Shown here piece after piece: positions 1 through 8,166 of a DNA stretch of 49,692 nucleotides (positions within the stretch are counted from its first letter, which is position 1; every line of letters begins with the position of its first letter). The translations under genes and the position numbers were made by a program. Under the pieces are notes generated by a model that worked only from the letters and a program-made list of their open reading frames with translations, made no database searches and was not told the DNA's origin. This DNA is from Nocardia araoensis NBRC 100135 (GTDB lineage Bacteria > Actinomycetota > Actinomycetes > Mycobacteriales > Mycobacteriaceae). The DNA lies in contig NZ_BAFR01000160.1 in assembly GCF_000308435.1 (NCBI RefSeq), forward strand, positions 1-49,692, written 5' to 3'.

Positions 1-1
1 C

Positions 2-1192
2 ATCTCCGCAGTCGCGATCGCGGTTCTCGTCGTGGTCGCAGCAGCCGTGGTGTGGGTGCGCGGAGACGCGCACGGCACCGAATCGGTGACCGCGTCGTCC
101 ACGGTGCCGACCCCGGTCGCCGCCGATCAGCTGCCGACGTCGCTGCGTGAGTTGTGGCACGCGCCCGACCGTGCGAGCGCGCGTGCGCTGGTGTCCGGCG
201 GGGTCGCGGTGACCGGCGACGACGACACCGTCACCGGCCGCGACCCGCGCACCGGCGAGCAACTCTGGAAGTACCGGCGCGACATGCCGCTGTGCGGGCT
301 CGAGGGCCAGTACGGCATGGTGATCGCGGTCTACCGCGACGAGCGCGGCTGTAGCCAGGCCACCATGCTGGCCGGCGACAGCGGCGCCCGCCGCACGGCG
401 CGCAGCAGCTACATGGACCGGGACGTGCATCTGTCCGCCGACGGCACCTACCTGCTGGCGCAGGGGCCGCAGCGGCTGGAGATGTGGCGCTCGGACCTGG
501 TGCGCACCGTGGAGTACGGCTTCGTCGACGCCCCGGTGAACGTCAAGACGCAGCCGCGCAAAGGGTGCACGCTGCTGTCGTCGGGTTCCAGTCCGTCCCG
601 GCTCGCCGTGCTGGAACGCTGCCCCGCCGACCCGGCCGAGCGGCTCACGGTGCTCAACCCGGCCCCCAAGGACAACACGGTGCCGGAGGAGTACGGCTCG
701 CACGTATTGTCCGGTCCCGGGTCGGATTCCGCGGAAGCACGGGTGCTCGCGGTGTCCGACAGCAGGGTCGTGCTCTACTTCCCCGCCGCCCCAGGCGCCG
801 AGCAGCTGCCGCCGCGCCTGGCGGTCTACGACGGGAACGGCAATCCCATTGTGGTGCATCAGCTTTCGGCGCCGCTGAGCCAGACGGCCACGACCACCCG
901 GATCGGATCGGCCTATCTGGTTTTCACCGGAAACAGCGTGATCGCCTTGAACGGCAGCACTTTCGATCCCCTGTGGACGGCAGGCGGCGCCCTCGGGTCA
1001 CCCGCTCTGATGGCGGGCAAACTGCTGCTGCCCACCACCGGCGCGCTCGCCGTCCTCGACCCGGCCACGGGAGCCGAAGCGGGTCGCATTCCGGTGGACC
1101 GGCCCGGCTATACCGGAAACCCCATCGCGCTCACCGTCATCGGGAACACCGTGCTGGAACTGCGCGACGGCGATTTGCACGCCCTCGGCTGA
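2..1192 (+). CDS. Membrane-anchored PQQ-like beta-propeller protein, 5' truncated (Rv3212-like)
   Basis: The reading frame is open from the window edge, so the start lies upstream. The first visible residues form a hydrophobic helix rich in Ala, Val and Ile, read as a membrane anchor, followed by an exported domain of about 370 residues. Blade-like repeats such as GDDDTVTGRDPRTGEQLW and LAVLDPATGAEAG resemble the PQQ/quinoprotein beta-propeller fold. No catalytic residues are evident. In M. tuberculosis the same position, before gpm2, holds Rv3212, an Ala/Val-rich membrane protein; synteny is the main support for orthology. The function is unknown, and a role as a cell-envelope scaffold is only a guess. 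Confidence 0.75.
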   Translation: MSAVAIAVLVVVAAAVVWVRGDAHGTESVTASSTVPTPVAADQLPTSLRELWHAPDRASARALVSGGVAVTGDDDTVTGRDPRTGEQLWKYRRDMPLCGLEGQYGMVIAVYRDERGCSQATMLAGDSGARRTARSSYMDRDVHLSADGTYLLAQGPQRLEMWRSDLVRTVEYGFVDAPVNVKTQPRKGCTLLSSGSSPSRLAVLERCPADPAERLTVLNPAPKDNTVPEEYGSHVLSGPGSDSAEARVLAVSDSRVVLYFPAAPGAEQLPPRLAVYDGNGNPIVVHQLSAPLSQTATTTRIGSAYLVFTGNSVIALNGSTFDPLWTAGGALGSPALMAGKLLLPTTGALAVLDPATGAEAGRIPVDRPGYTGNPIALTVIGNTVLELRDGDLHALG

Positions 1193-1471
1193 GGGACACG
1201 CCGAAATCCGTCGGTGCCGTGGAGCGGATTCCGGTTCACAGTCGACCTGGAGCCGACCGCCTGTCGAAGCACGGCACGGGCCCATAGGGGAGTTCGCAGC
1301 GTGGGTGAGTGCGGACATTCCGTTGCTCGCGGACTATCGGGGCGAGGTCGTCGGCCGGCGCCGCTGATGGCGCTCGAAATCGGCGAGCCGATCGGGGTCA
1401 CAGCCGCTTCGCCACTGTCACGGGAACACCACCGTGCCGCTGCATGATCAACGGTGGACCATCATGGAGGC
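1193..1471. other. Intergenic stretch, nothing clear
   Basis: About 280 bases separate the propeller gene from the mutase gene. I see no convincing hairpin followed by T residues and no recognisable promoter. Reading frames across it are shadows without family resemblance. Confidence 0.5.
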
Positions 1472-2077
1472 ATGTCCGCACTCGACGATGCCCGCGTTGT
1501 GCTGCTCCGGCACGGCGAGACCAGCTGGTCCACGCAGCGGCGGCACACCGGCCGCACCGATCTCCCGCTCACCGAGCGCGGTGAAGACCAGGCCAGGGCG
1601 GCGGGCGGCTTGCTCGCCACGCTGAAACTGCGGAATCCGTTGGTGCGCACCAGCCCACGGCTACGGGCGATGCGCACCGCGGAGCTGGCCGGGCTCACCG
1701 ACGCGGTGGTCGACGACGACCTCGCCGAATGGGATTACGGCGCCTACGAGGGACTCACCACCCCGCAGATCCGCGAGTCCGCGCCCGGATGGACCATCTG
1801 GACAGGCCCGGTTCCGGACGGTGAGACCGCGCAGCAGGTGTGCGAGCGCGCCGACCGGGTGCTGGCCGCTGTGACGCCCGCGCTCCCGGAGCGGGATATC
1901 GTGCTGGTGGGGCATGGCCACTTCTCCCGCGCGCTGATCGCCCGCTGGGCCGAATTCGAGATCCGGGAGGGCCGCCGGTTCGCCATGGCGACCGGCGCGC
2001 TGACCGTGCTCGGCTACGAACACGACGCGCGCACGATCCGCGCGCACAACCTGGTACCCAACGGAGCGTCACTGTGA
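1472..2077 (+). CDS. gpm2: Phosphoglycerate mutase-like acid phosphatase (Rv3214 type)
   Basis: This is a 201-residue member of the histidine phosphatase superfamily. The catalytic RHG motif lies in VVLLRHGETSW near the N terminus. A second core His lies in VLVGHGHFSRA, and the segment LAEWDYGAYEGLTTPQIRES is typical of the Rv3214 subgroup. Despite the mutase name, M. tuberculosis Rv3214 is known as a broad acid phosphatase, so phosphate-ester hydrolysis is the more likely activity. The start at 1472 matches the homologue's N terminus; an in-frame GTG at 1454 would add six residues. The stop overlaps the next start (GTGA), so translation is probably coupled to the acetyltransferase. Confidence 0.85.
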   Translation: MSALDDARVVLLRHGETSWSTQRRHTGRTDLPLTERGEDQARAAGGLLATLKLRNPLVRTSPRLRAMRTAELAGLTDAVVDDDLAEWDYGAYEGLTTPQIRESAPGWTIWTGPVPDGETAQQVCERADRVLAAVTPALPERDIVLVGHGHFSRALIARWAEFEIREGRRFAMATGALTVLGYEHDARTIRAHNLVPNGASL

Positions 2078-2598
2078 CCCGACCCGCCACCGATTCCACC
2101 GCCGTCGACCTCGGCGCCGCCGTCCTGCGCCGCGCCGTCCCCTCCGACGTGCCCGGACTGGTCGACCTCATCTACGACCTGGCCGAATACGAGAAGGCAC
2201 GGCACGAGTGCACGGTCACCGCCGAGCAGCTGGGTTCGGCGCTGTTCGGGCCGGAACCGAAGGTGTTCGCGCATGTGGTGGCGGACGAGTCCGGTCTGCT
2301 CGGCTGCGCCATCTGGTTCCTGAACTTCTCCACCTGGGACGGTGTGCACGGCATCTACCTCGAGGACCTCTACGTGCGTCCGGAGACCAGGGGCAAGGGC
2401 TACGGCAAGGCGCTGCTCACGGCTCTGGCGAAAGAGGCGGTCGACCACGGCTGCAGCCGTGTGGCCTGGTCGGTGCTGACCTGGAACAAGCCCTCGATCG
2501 ACTTCTACGAGTCGATCGGCGCCGTGGCCCAGGACGAATGGCTGGGCTATCGGCTCAGCGGCGACGCGCTCGGCAAGCTGGCCGCCGACGCGCGGTAG
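2074..2598 (+). CDS. GNAT family N-acetyltransferase
   Basis: A 174-residue protein with the single-domain GNAT layout. The acetyl-CoA loop is visible as RPETRGKGYGKALL around residues 101-114, after the strand YLEDLYV. The later segment SVLTWNKPSIDFYESIGA is characteristic of the diamine/spermidine acetyltransferase-like branch. The acetyl acceptor cannot be deduced. The GTG start at 2074 overlaps the upstream stop, and the endonuclease V gene follows after 6 bases, so the three genes look like one operon. It corresponds in position to M. tuberculosis Rv3216. Confidence 0.85.
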   Translation: MTRPATDSTAVDLGAAVLRRAVPSDVPGLVDLIYDLAEYEKARHECTVTAEQLGSALFGPEPKVFAHVVADESGLLGCAIWFLNFSTWDGVHGIYLEDLYVRPETRGKGYGKALLTALAKEAVDHGCSRVAWSVLTWNKPSIDFYESIGAVAQDEWLGYRLSGDALGKLAADAR

Positions 2599-2604
2599 CG
2601 CGGG

Positions 2605-3309
2605 ATGTCCTGGCTCCCGCCGCTTGATCTCGCGTCCTGGCCCACCACCGCCGCATCGGCGATGGCGCTGCAGGACGAATTGCGGCCGCTGATCTCGCCG
2701 GTCACGCCGCCGGGCGCCCGGTTCCGCACGATGGCCGGGCTCGACTCGGCCTACGACGACACCGGCGCCGTGGCCGCGGCCGTCGTCGTCTTGGCGGCGG
2801 ACACCCTGCGACCGATCACTTCCGCGGTCGCGCACAGCGTCGCCGACTTCCCGTACGTGCCCGGTCTGCTGGCTTTCCGGGAGATTCCGGCCACCCTCGC
2901 CGCGCTCGAAAAACTCGACAGCGCACCGGATCTGCTGGTCTGCGACGGACAGGGACTCGCCCATCCGCGCCGCTTCGGCCTCGCCTGCCACCTCGGCCTG
3001 CTCACCGGCGTGCCGACGATCGGCGTGGCGAAGACCGTGTGGGGCGACTACGCCGAACCGGGTCCCGAACGCGGCGCGGCCACCGACATCACCATCGACG
3101 GAGCGGTGGTCGGGCGGGCGTTGCGCACCAGAACCGGCGTCAAGCCGGTGTTCGTCTCCGTGGGGCACCGCATAGACCTCGACACCGCCTGCGCCCAAGT
3201 GCTGGCGCTGACCCCGCGCTACCGGCTGCCGGAGACCACCCGGCACGCCGACCACCTCTGCCGGGCGGCGCTGCGCGCGGCCGGGAACTATTCCGGCTCG
3301 ACCCCGTAA
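2605..3309 (+). CDS. nfi: Deoxyinosine 3' endonuclease (endonuclease V)
   Basis: A 234-residue protein with all the signatures of endonuclease V, which cuts DNA at the second phosphodiester bond 3' to deoxyinosine as the first step in repair of deaminated adenine. The metal-binding Asp lies in GLDSAYD, the catalytic Glu in PYVPGLLAFRE, and the second Asp in CDGQGLAHPRRFG. The length is close to that of bacterial Nfi. The 3' end overlaps the end of the convergent membrane-protein gene by 22 bases. It sits directly behind the GNAT gene. Confidence 0.93.
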   Translation: MSWLPPLDLASWPTTAASAMALQDELRPLISPVTPPGARFRTMAGLDSAYDDTGAVAAAVVVLAADTLRPITSAVAHSVADFPYVPGLLAFREIPATLAALEKLDSAPDLLVCDGQGLAHPRRFGLACHLGLLTGVPTIGVAKTVWGDYAEPGPERGAATDITIDGAVVGRALRTRTGVKPVFVSVGHRIDLDTACAQVLALTPRYRLPETTRHADHLCRAALRAAGNYSGSTP

Positions 3310-3707
3310 TCCTGAGCCATCCAGCGGGTGGACGGCGGCGCGAACAGCAGCACCAGCGCGGCGACCGCGACCACCCCGAGCACCGTGCCGTAGACCGGCT
3401 GATGCGAATCGGTGAGCAGCGACCAGGTGACCGGGAGCAGCAGCAGCTGGGCGATGACGGCGATGGCGCGACCCCAGCGTTTCCCCAGCAGCAGTCCGAT
3501 GCCCGCGGCCAGCACCGCGCCGCCGAGGATGCCGAACCAGGCCGCGGTGCCGTAACCGCTGGTCGCGGACTGGTCGTGGCCGAGCAGCCCCCGCACCACC
3601 AGCACGATCGCGAAGCCCACCGCGACGACGCCCTCGAGCGTCACCAACCCCCCGGCCGCCCGAACCGTCGTCGGCGCTGTTCCCGCGGCCGCGCTCTTGT
3701 CGCTCAC
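3288..3707 (-). CDS. Small integral membrane protein (Rv3217c-like)
   Basis: I place the start at GTG 3707, giving a 139-residue protein of about the size expected for Rv3217c; the frame stays open to 3893, but the extra residues are Arg/Ala-rich and look non-coding. Four hydrophobic helices are visible: LVTLEGVVAVGFAIVLVV, FGILGGAVLAAGIGLLL, AIAVIAQLLLLPVTWSLL and VLGVVAVAALVLLF. There is no recognisable catalytic motif. It is convergent with nfi, sharing 22 bases at the 3' ends. Its position next to the diacylglycerol kinase matches M. tuberculosis. The function is unknown. Confidence 0.8.
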   Translation of the reverse strand: MSDKSAAAGTAPTTVRAAGGLVTLEGVVAVGFAIVLVVRGLLGHDQSATSGYGTAAWFGILGGAVLAAGIGLLLGKRWGRAIAVIAQLLLLPVTWSLLTDSHQPVYGTVLGVVAVAALVLLFAPPSTRWMAQDYGVEPE

Positions 3708-3906
3708 GATCGCGCCCCGCCTGCGTTCGGCTCCGTCGTGCGCCGCCGCGCACGGTGTCCTCGCTTCCCTTGCTGACGCTCGTTCACGCGGCAAGCCTAC
3801 GACCCGCTCGCCCGCGCCATCGTCCTGGCGTGGACCTGCGCAACGGCGCCCGAGGCGGCGCTCGCCGCTTTTCCGGCGCGGGTCGGCGGCCAACTAGGCT
3901 GCCATC

Positions 3907-4851
3907 GTGCGGACGCTGCTGATCGTGAACCCGAATGCCACCTCGACCACACCGGCGACCCGGGACCTACTTGCGCACGCGTTGGAGAGCCGCACGCAGC
4001 TGACCGTTGCGCACACCCAGCATCGCGGCCACGCCGCGGAACTGGCCCAATGGGCAGCGACCAACGAGATGGACCTGATCGTCGTGCACGGTGGCGATGG
4101 GACGGTCAACGAGACCATCAACGGTTTCCTGCCGCTGCCCGTCCTCGACGACGGTCAAGCCTGGTTGCCGCGCCTCGGTGTGATCCCGGGCGGCTCGGCC
4201 AACGTCTTCGCCAGGGCGCTCGGCATCTCCCCCGACCCGGTGACCGCCACCAACCAGCTCATCGACCTGCTCACACTGGACGCCGATCGCCGGATCGGCC
4301 TGGGTCTGGCCGACGACCGCTGGTTCTGCTTCAGCGCGGGCGTCGGACTCGACGCCGACGTGTGTGAGGCGATCGACGCCAGTCGCGCCCGCGGCCGCGC
4401 CGCCACTCCGGCACGCTATGTTCGAACAACCGTGCGACAATTCTTCCGGGCAAAGCGCAATGAACCCGGCGTTCAGGTCGAAATTCCCGGCCGTGAGCCC
4501 ATAGACGGGGTGCATTACGCCTTCGTTACCAACACCACACCGTGGACATATCTGAACGCCACGCCGGTGCACACCAACCCCGGCACCCGGTTCGAAACGG
4601 GCCTCGGCGTGTTCGCGGTGCGCTCCATGGCCGTCCTCCCGACCCTCCTGCTCGCGCGCCAGCTCCTGGCAGCCAACGGGAATCCCAAGTCCCGCAATTT
4701 ATTTCGCGAAGACGACGTTCCCACCGTACGAATCGAGTCCAAAGAACCGATCGGCCTGCAAATCGATGGCGACTTCATCGGGAAGCGCAACGTGGTGGAT
4801 TTCACTGCCGTGCCGGACGTCCTGGCCGTCGTCGCCCCGCGGCCGCGCTGA
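3907..4851 (+). CDS. Diacylglycerol/lipid kinase family protein (Rv3218-like)
   Basis: A 314-residue DagK/YegS-type lipid kinase. The N-terminal catalytic domain opens with LLIVNPNATS, and the nucleotide-binding signature is HGGDGTVNETINGFL near residues 60-75, followed by LGVIPGGSANVFARALGI. The C-terminal beta-sandwich ends in the typical QIDGDFIGKR. Members phosphorylate diacylglycerol or related lipids; the substrate here is not determined. The GTG start is set by the conserved N terminus. It lies just upstream of whiB1, as in M. tuberculosis. Confidence 0.88.
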   Translation: MRTLLIVNPNATSTTPATRDLLAHALESRTQLTVAHTQHRGHAAELAQWAATNEMDLIVVHGGDGTVNETINGFLPLPVLDDGQAWLPRLGVIPGGSANVFARALGISPDPVTATNQLIDLLTLDADRRIGLGLADDRWFCFSAGVGLDADVCEAIDASRARGRAATPARYVRTTVRQFFRAKRNEPGVQVEIPGREPIDGVHYAFVTNTTPWTYLNATPVHTNPGTRFETGLGVFAVRSMAVLPTLLLARQLLAANGNPKSRNLFREDDVPTVRIESKEPIGLQIDGDFIGKRNVVDFTAVPDVLAVVAPRPR

Positions 4852-5002
4852 GCGGCGAAACACCGCGAAAAACATCGCGGTAAGTGGTGCGAAATCGGGG
4901 TAGAGCGAGTACAAAGGACCGGGCAGGCTTCCCCACAGCGGGGGCCTTCAGAGCGTGAGCTTCCCCACGGTGCACCGCGTGCCTATTGACATCTACGGTG
5001 TT

Positions 5003-5018
5003 CGTGAAAGCATTCACA
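5003..5018 (+). promoter_or_regulatory. CRP-like binding site upstream of whiB1
   Basis: CGTGA-AAGCAT-TCACA matches the CRP-type palindrome (TGTGA-N6-TCACA) at nine of ten arm positions. It lies 90 bases upstream of the whiB1 start. A TTGACA hexamer stands at 4986-4991, but no good -10 element is correctly spaced from it. In M. tuberculosis the cAMP receptor protein Rv3676 binds the whiB1 promoter, so a conserved role is reasonable. The transcription start is not known here. Confidence 0.65.
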
Positions 5019-5107
5019 AGCAACCGTGCGGAAACATTCGAGTCGCACAAGTGAACGAACCACAAACCATCGGCGCCCTGTGCGGCGCCCAGCAAAGGAG
5101 CAGAGGA

Positions 5108-5362
5108 ATGGACTGGCGCCACAAGGCCATCTGTCGCGATGAGGACCCCGAGCTGTTTTTCCCCGTGGGTAACAGTGGTCCGGCGCTCGCACAGATTGCC
5201 GATGCCAAGCTGGTCTGCGCTCGCTGCCCCGTAACCGCCGACTGCCTGTCCTGGGCCCTGAAGTCCGGACAAGACGCCGGCGTGTGGGGTGGTATGAGCG
5301 AGGACGAGCGCCGGGCGCTCAAGCGTCGCAACGCGCGCACCCGCACCCGCACCGTCGTCTGA
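5108..5362 (+). CDS. whiB1: WhiB1 iron-sulfur transcriptional regulator
   Basis: An 84-residue WhiB protein. Four cluster-ligating cysteines stand at positions 9, 37, 40 and 46 (C-x27-CxxC-x5-C), followed by the GVWGG turn and a basic tail. In mycobacteria WhiB1 is an essential nitric-oxide-sensitive [4Fe-4S] protein that contacts the principal sigma factor. The start is ATG 5108 behind AAAGGAG, giving the family length; the frame remains open upstream for about 50 codons, but that part does not resemble WhiB1. A long leader with a CRP-like site precedes it and a strong terminator follows. Confidence 0.96.
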   Translation: MDWRHKAICRDEDPELFFPVGNSGPALAQIADAKLVCARCPVTADCLSWALKSGQDAGVWGGMSEDERRALKRRNARTRTRTVV

Positions 5363-5416
5363 TCGACAGACGACCAGCCTTACCGGGCCATTCAGCCCGG
5401 CCCGGTAACGCATTTC

Positions 5417-5453
5417 AGCCCGGCACCCAAAGGTGCCGGGCTGTGTTGTTTTT
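5417..5453 (+). terminator. Rho-independent terminator of whiB1
   Basis: A perfect 11-bp stem (AGCCCGGCACC / GGTGCCGGGCT) with a CAAA loop is followed by the T-rich stretch GTGTTGTTTTT. A second inverted repeat (TTACC...GGTAA with GGGC...GCCC) lies just before it, around 5380-5408, giving a tandem arrangement. Confidence 0.92.
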
Positions 5454-5879
5454 GCACGCTCGTCCGCGAACTGGAAATGATCGGTCTCGCTTCGCGGCGA
5501 ATCCGGAAGCCGATCAATGCGGTTCGCCGGACCGCAATATCGGCGGCGCGGATTACCGCGTAGCCGGGGCCGCTGTTCGACTGGCGGGCGAGCGAAACCT
5601 GTGGGAAAGTGGTTGGTTTTCAAGCGGGTTCGGTAGGTCGCGAATCCGTGCGACACCTCGCATTCCGCTCGATGCGGACATTCGCGAAGTCACCGCACCT
5701 CGAGCCGCGACCGCGCCCGAGTAGCGGCCACGCCCGCGACATCCGAGCAACAGCACGCGGACCGATATCGCAGCGGCCGCCCGGCCCCGCCCGCTCTCGG
5801 CGATGGGAACTACAGCTCTGCCCCGGGAAACGTGTCGCAGTGATTCTCGAAGCTGCGGCTCGCGGGTCGAACGGGCTGG
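5454..5879. other. Intergenic stretch, nothing recognised
   Basis: About 425 bases lie between the whiB1 terminator and the convergent sensor-kinase gene. I see no conserved protein in any frame, no RNA gene and no T-tailed hairpin for the kinase. It may hold the 3' end of the kinase transcript. Confidence 0.5.
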
Positions 5880-7394
5880 TCAGCGGCCGGAACGACGGCC
5901 CAGTGGGACGCGCAGGACGGCATCGGTACCGATGTCGGCGCCGGGGTGCAGGCCGATGGAGCCGCCGAGTTCGGCGGTCACCAAGGTGCGAACGATCTGG
6001 AGGCCCAGCCGATCGGAGGATTCCAGGCTGAACCCGGACGGCAGACCGCGGCCGTCGTCGCTGATGATCACGTCCAGCCAACGGGCCGAACGTTCGGAAC
6101 GGATTGTCACCGTGCCGTTTTCGCCCGAGTCGAAGGCGTGCTCGATGGCGTTCTGCACCAGTTCGGTGAGCACCATCACCAAGGGGGTGGCGCGTTCGGC
6201 GGAGAAGACGCCGAGCGAGCCGGCGCGGCGCACCTTGATGCGCGCGGTGTGCACCGTGGCCACGTCGGCCATGATCGGCAGCAGGCGATCCACGACCTCG
6301 TCGAGATCGACCTCTTCGTCCACCGACATCGACAGCATCTCGTGTACCGAGGCGATGGAGGTGACCCTGCGCACCGATTCGGTGAGCGCGACCTGCGCCT
6401 CCTCGTTCTCGGTGCGGCGGGCTTGCAGGCGCAGCAGCGCGGCGACGGTCTGCAAGTTGTTCTTGACCCGGTGGTGGATCTCCCGGATGGTGGCGTCCTT
6501 GCTCAGCAGCGCCCGATCGCGCCGCTTCACCTCGGTCACGTCGCGGACGAGCACCGCGGCGCCGGCCAGCTCACCGTGCGGGCGCAGCACGAGGGTGCGC
6601 AGCAGCACGGTGGCGCCGCGCGCCTCGACCTCCATCCGCCGCCCGGTCCGCCCGGCCAGGGCGGCTTGGATGTCGCCGACCACTTCCTGGGCGTCGAACG
6701 GATCGGTGATCAGCGAACGAGTGGTGACGGCGAGATCCTGGCCGGCCAAGTCGGCCTGCAAACCCATGCGATGGTAGGCCGACAGTGCGTTCGGGCTGGC
6801 GTAGACGACGATGCCCTCGGTGTCGAGGCGGATGAATCCGTCTCCCGCCCGCGGGCTGGAATGGGTGGCCGCGCGATCCTCGGTGGTCGGGAAGGTGCCG
6901 TCGGCGATCATCTGGCACAGATCGTCCGCGCACGCCACGTAGGCGCTCTCCAGCTGACTGCGCACCCGGGAGCGTTGCCGATCGGTGTCGCGGCTCAGCA
7001 CCGCGATCACGTCGTCGCCGCAGCGCACCGGGATGGCCTCGCGGAGCGCGTGCACCGGATGCGGGTGGTAGACGCCGGACGCCTCGACCTCGCTGTCGGC
7101 TCGCACGGTCTCACCGGTGAGCAGCGCCTCGAAGACCTGCGGATGGTCGGCCCGCAGCGCGACCGTGCCCACCAGATCCTCCTGGTGCACGGTGGGCGCG
7201 GTGGTGGGACGGCACTGCGCGACGCACACGATGTCCGCGCCATCGGTCACCGGTCCCGCACCGACCCAGAGCAGCAGATCGGCGAAGGACAGATCGGACA
7301 GCAACTGCCAATCCCCCACGACCCGCTGCAGATGATCCACGGCGACGCCGGGTAGGTCGGTGTGCTCGGCCAGCAGCTCGCTCAGGGTCGACAT
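5880..7394 (-). CDS. pdtaS: Sensor histidine kinase of the PdtaS type
   Basis: A 504-residue soluble histidine kinase without membrane helices. An N-terminal GAF-like sensor region covers about residues 1-150 and a PAS-like region about 180-285. The phosphoacceptor helix is of the HisKA_2 type, REIHHRVKNNLQTVAALL near residue 305, with the accepted His in the IHHRVKNN core. The HATPase domain shows an N box (ELVQNAIEHAF) and a G box (DDGRGLPSGF). In M. tuberculosis PdtaS phosphorylates PdtaR, an antiterminator encoded elsewhere; no regulator is adjacent here. The biotinyl-carrier gene lies 22 bases upstream on the same strand, so the two are probably co-transcribed. Confidence 0.92.
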   Translation of the reverse strand: MSTLSELLAEHTDLPGVAVDHLQRVVGDWQLLSDLSFADLLLWVGAGPVTDGADIVCVAQCRPTTAPTVHQEDLVGTVALRADHPQVFEALLTGETVRADSEVEASGVYHPHPVHALREAIPVRCGDDVIAVLSRDTDRQRSRVRSQLESAYVACADDLCQMIADGTFPTTEDRAATHSSPRAGDGFIRLDTEGIVVYASPNALSAYHRMGLQADLAGQDLAVTTRSLITDPFDAQEVVGDIQAALAGRTGRRMEVEARGATVLLRTLVLRPHGELAGAAVLVRDVTEVKRRDRALLSKDATIREIHHRVKNNLQTVAALLRLQARRTENEEAQVALTESVRRVTSIASVHEMLSMSVDEEVDLDEVVDRLLPIMADVATVHTARIKVRRAGSLGVFSAERATPLVMVLTELVQNAIEHAFDSGENGTVTIRSERSARWLDVIISDDGRGLPSGFSLESSDRLGLQIVRTLVTAELGGSIGLHPGADIGTDAVLRVPLGRRSGR

Positions 7395-7416
7395 GCAGAT
7401 CTACCGCCGCAATCGA

Positions 7417-7632
7417 TCAGGAGATGACCGCGATCAGGTGGCCCGCCTTGATCGCGTCGCCTTCCTTGACGCCGATCGAGGTCACCGTTCCGCTGGACTC
7501 CGCGAGCACCGGGATCTCCATCTTCATCGACTCGAGGATCACCAGGGTGTCGCCCTCCTCGACCTCGTCGCCCTCCTTGGCGACCACTTGGTAGACGACC
7601 GACACCAGCTCGGCGAGCACTTCCTCAGCCAT
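7417..7632 (-). CDS. Biotinylated/lipoyl-carrier protein (TB7.3, Rv3221c-like)
   Basis: A 71-residue protein consisting of one biotinyl-carrier domain. The biotin-attachment lysine lies in ESMKMEIPV, and the remaining strands (GTVTSIGVKEGDAIKAG) complete the barrel. It lacks any carboxylase domain, so it would have to work with enzymes encoded elsewhere; the mycobacterial homologue TB7.3 is known to be biotinylated. The start is ATG 7632, preceded by GGGGTG. The gene lies in tandem with pdtaS and divergent from the bL37 gene. Confidence 0.93.
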   Translation of the reverse strand: MAEEVLAELVSVVYQVVAKEGDEVEEGDTLVILESMKMEIPVLAESSGTVTSIGVKEGDAIKAGHLIAVIS

Positions 7633-7722
7633 GACACCCCATATCCTCGTTGGCCTGCATCCGCTGACGGTACAGCCAACCACACGTGAAAGAATGGCCT
7701 TCAATCAGAAGGGAGACTACTC

Positions 7723-7797
7723 ATGGGTAAGCGCGGACGTAAGAAGCGTAGCCGCAAGGGGAACGCGGCCAACCACGGCAAGCGGCCCAACGCCTGA
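7723..7797 (+). CDS. 50S ribosomal protein bL37 (24 residues)
   Basis: This gene encodes 24 residues beginning MGKRGRKKRSRKG and ending AANHGKRPNA. The sequence matches the tiny actinobacterial ribosomal protein bL37, first placed in cryo-EM structures of mycobacterial large subunits, as I recall its sequence. Half of its residues are basic, as expected for an rRNA-buried peptide. A good ribosome-binding site (GGGAG at 7710-7714) stands 8 bases before the ATG. It is monocistronic, divergent from the biotinyl-carrier gene and closed by a hairpin. Confidence 0.88.
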   Translation: MGKRGRKKRSRKGNAANHGKRPNA

Positions 7798-7823
7798 GCG
7801 CTACGCTCGGCCCGCAAGCACGA

Positions 7824-7858
7824 AGCGGCACGCACTTCCAGCAGGAAGGCGTGCCGCT
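7824..7858. terminator. Hairpin between bL37 gene and rshA (probably bidirectional)
   Basis: AGCGGCACGC pairs with GCGTGCCGCT; inside, CTTCC pairs with GGAAG around an AGCA loop, with one unpaired A. That makes about 15 bp of stem between two convergent genes. The T tail is weak on both sides. Confidence 0.8.
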
Positions 7859-7875
7859 CGCGTTTCATCGGCCGG

Positions 7876-8166
7876 CTAGTCGGAGGACTCGACCGAGCTC
7901 TCCGTGGTCACGATCGTCCGGCGGAGCTCGATGGTCAGGCGCTCACGCAGCGACGCGGGCGCGCGATCACCGCCACACTTGCGGCTGAGCAGGCTCTTGA
8001 TCTTCTCCTCGATGCCGTAGGCCTCGATACAGGGGCTGCAGTGCTCCATGTGGTGCTGCAACCGTTCCCGAGTCGCGTCGTCGCACTCCCCGTCCAGCAT
8101 CAGCCACACGTCGGCGAGTACCGCCGTGCAGTCGAGCTCCATGTCAGGGTCCCGCTCGGTACTCAC
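7876..8166 (-). CDS. rshA: RshA-type zinc anti-sigma factor
   Basis: A 96-residue ZAS-family anti-sigma factor. The redox-sensing zinc motif HxxxCxxC is present as His39-Cys43-Cys46. In M. tuberculosis RshA and in Streptomyces RsrA, disulfide stress oxidises these cysteines, releasing the sigma factor. The GTG start overlaps the sigH stop (GTGA), so the two proteins are translationally coupled. It is convergent with the bL37 gene. Confidence 0.94.
   Translation of the reverse strand: MSTERDPDMELDCTAVLADVWLMLDGECDDATRERLQHHMEHCSPCIEAYGIEEKIKSLLSRKCGGDRAPASLRERLTIELRRTIVTTESSVESSD

Noticed and set aside
5050..5065. Second CRP-like site before whiB1
   Set aside because: AGTGA and CACA are present, but the spacing is off by one base from the consensus.
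4955..5107. In-frame upstream extension of WhiB1
   Set aside because: It would add about 51 non-conserved residues; the inner ATG has its own ribosome-binding site and gives exactly the family length.
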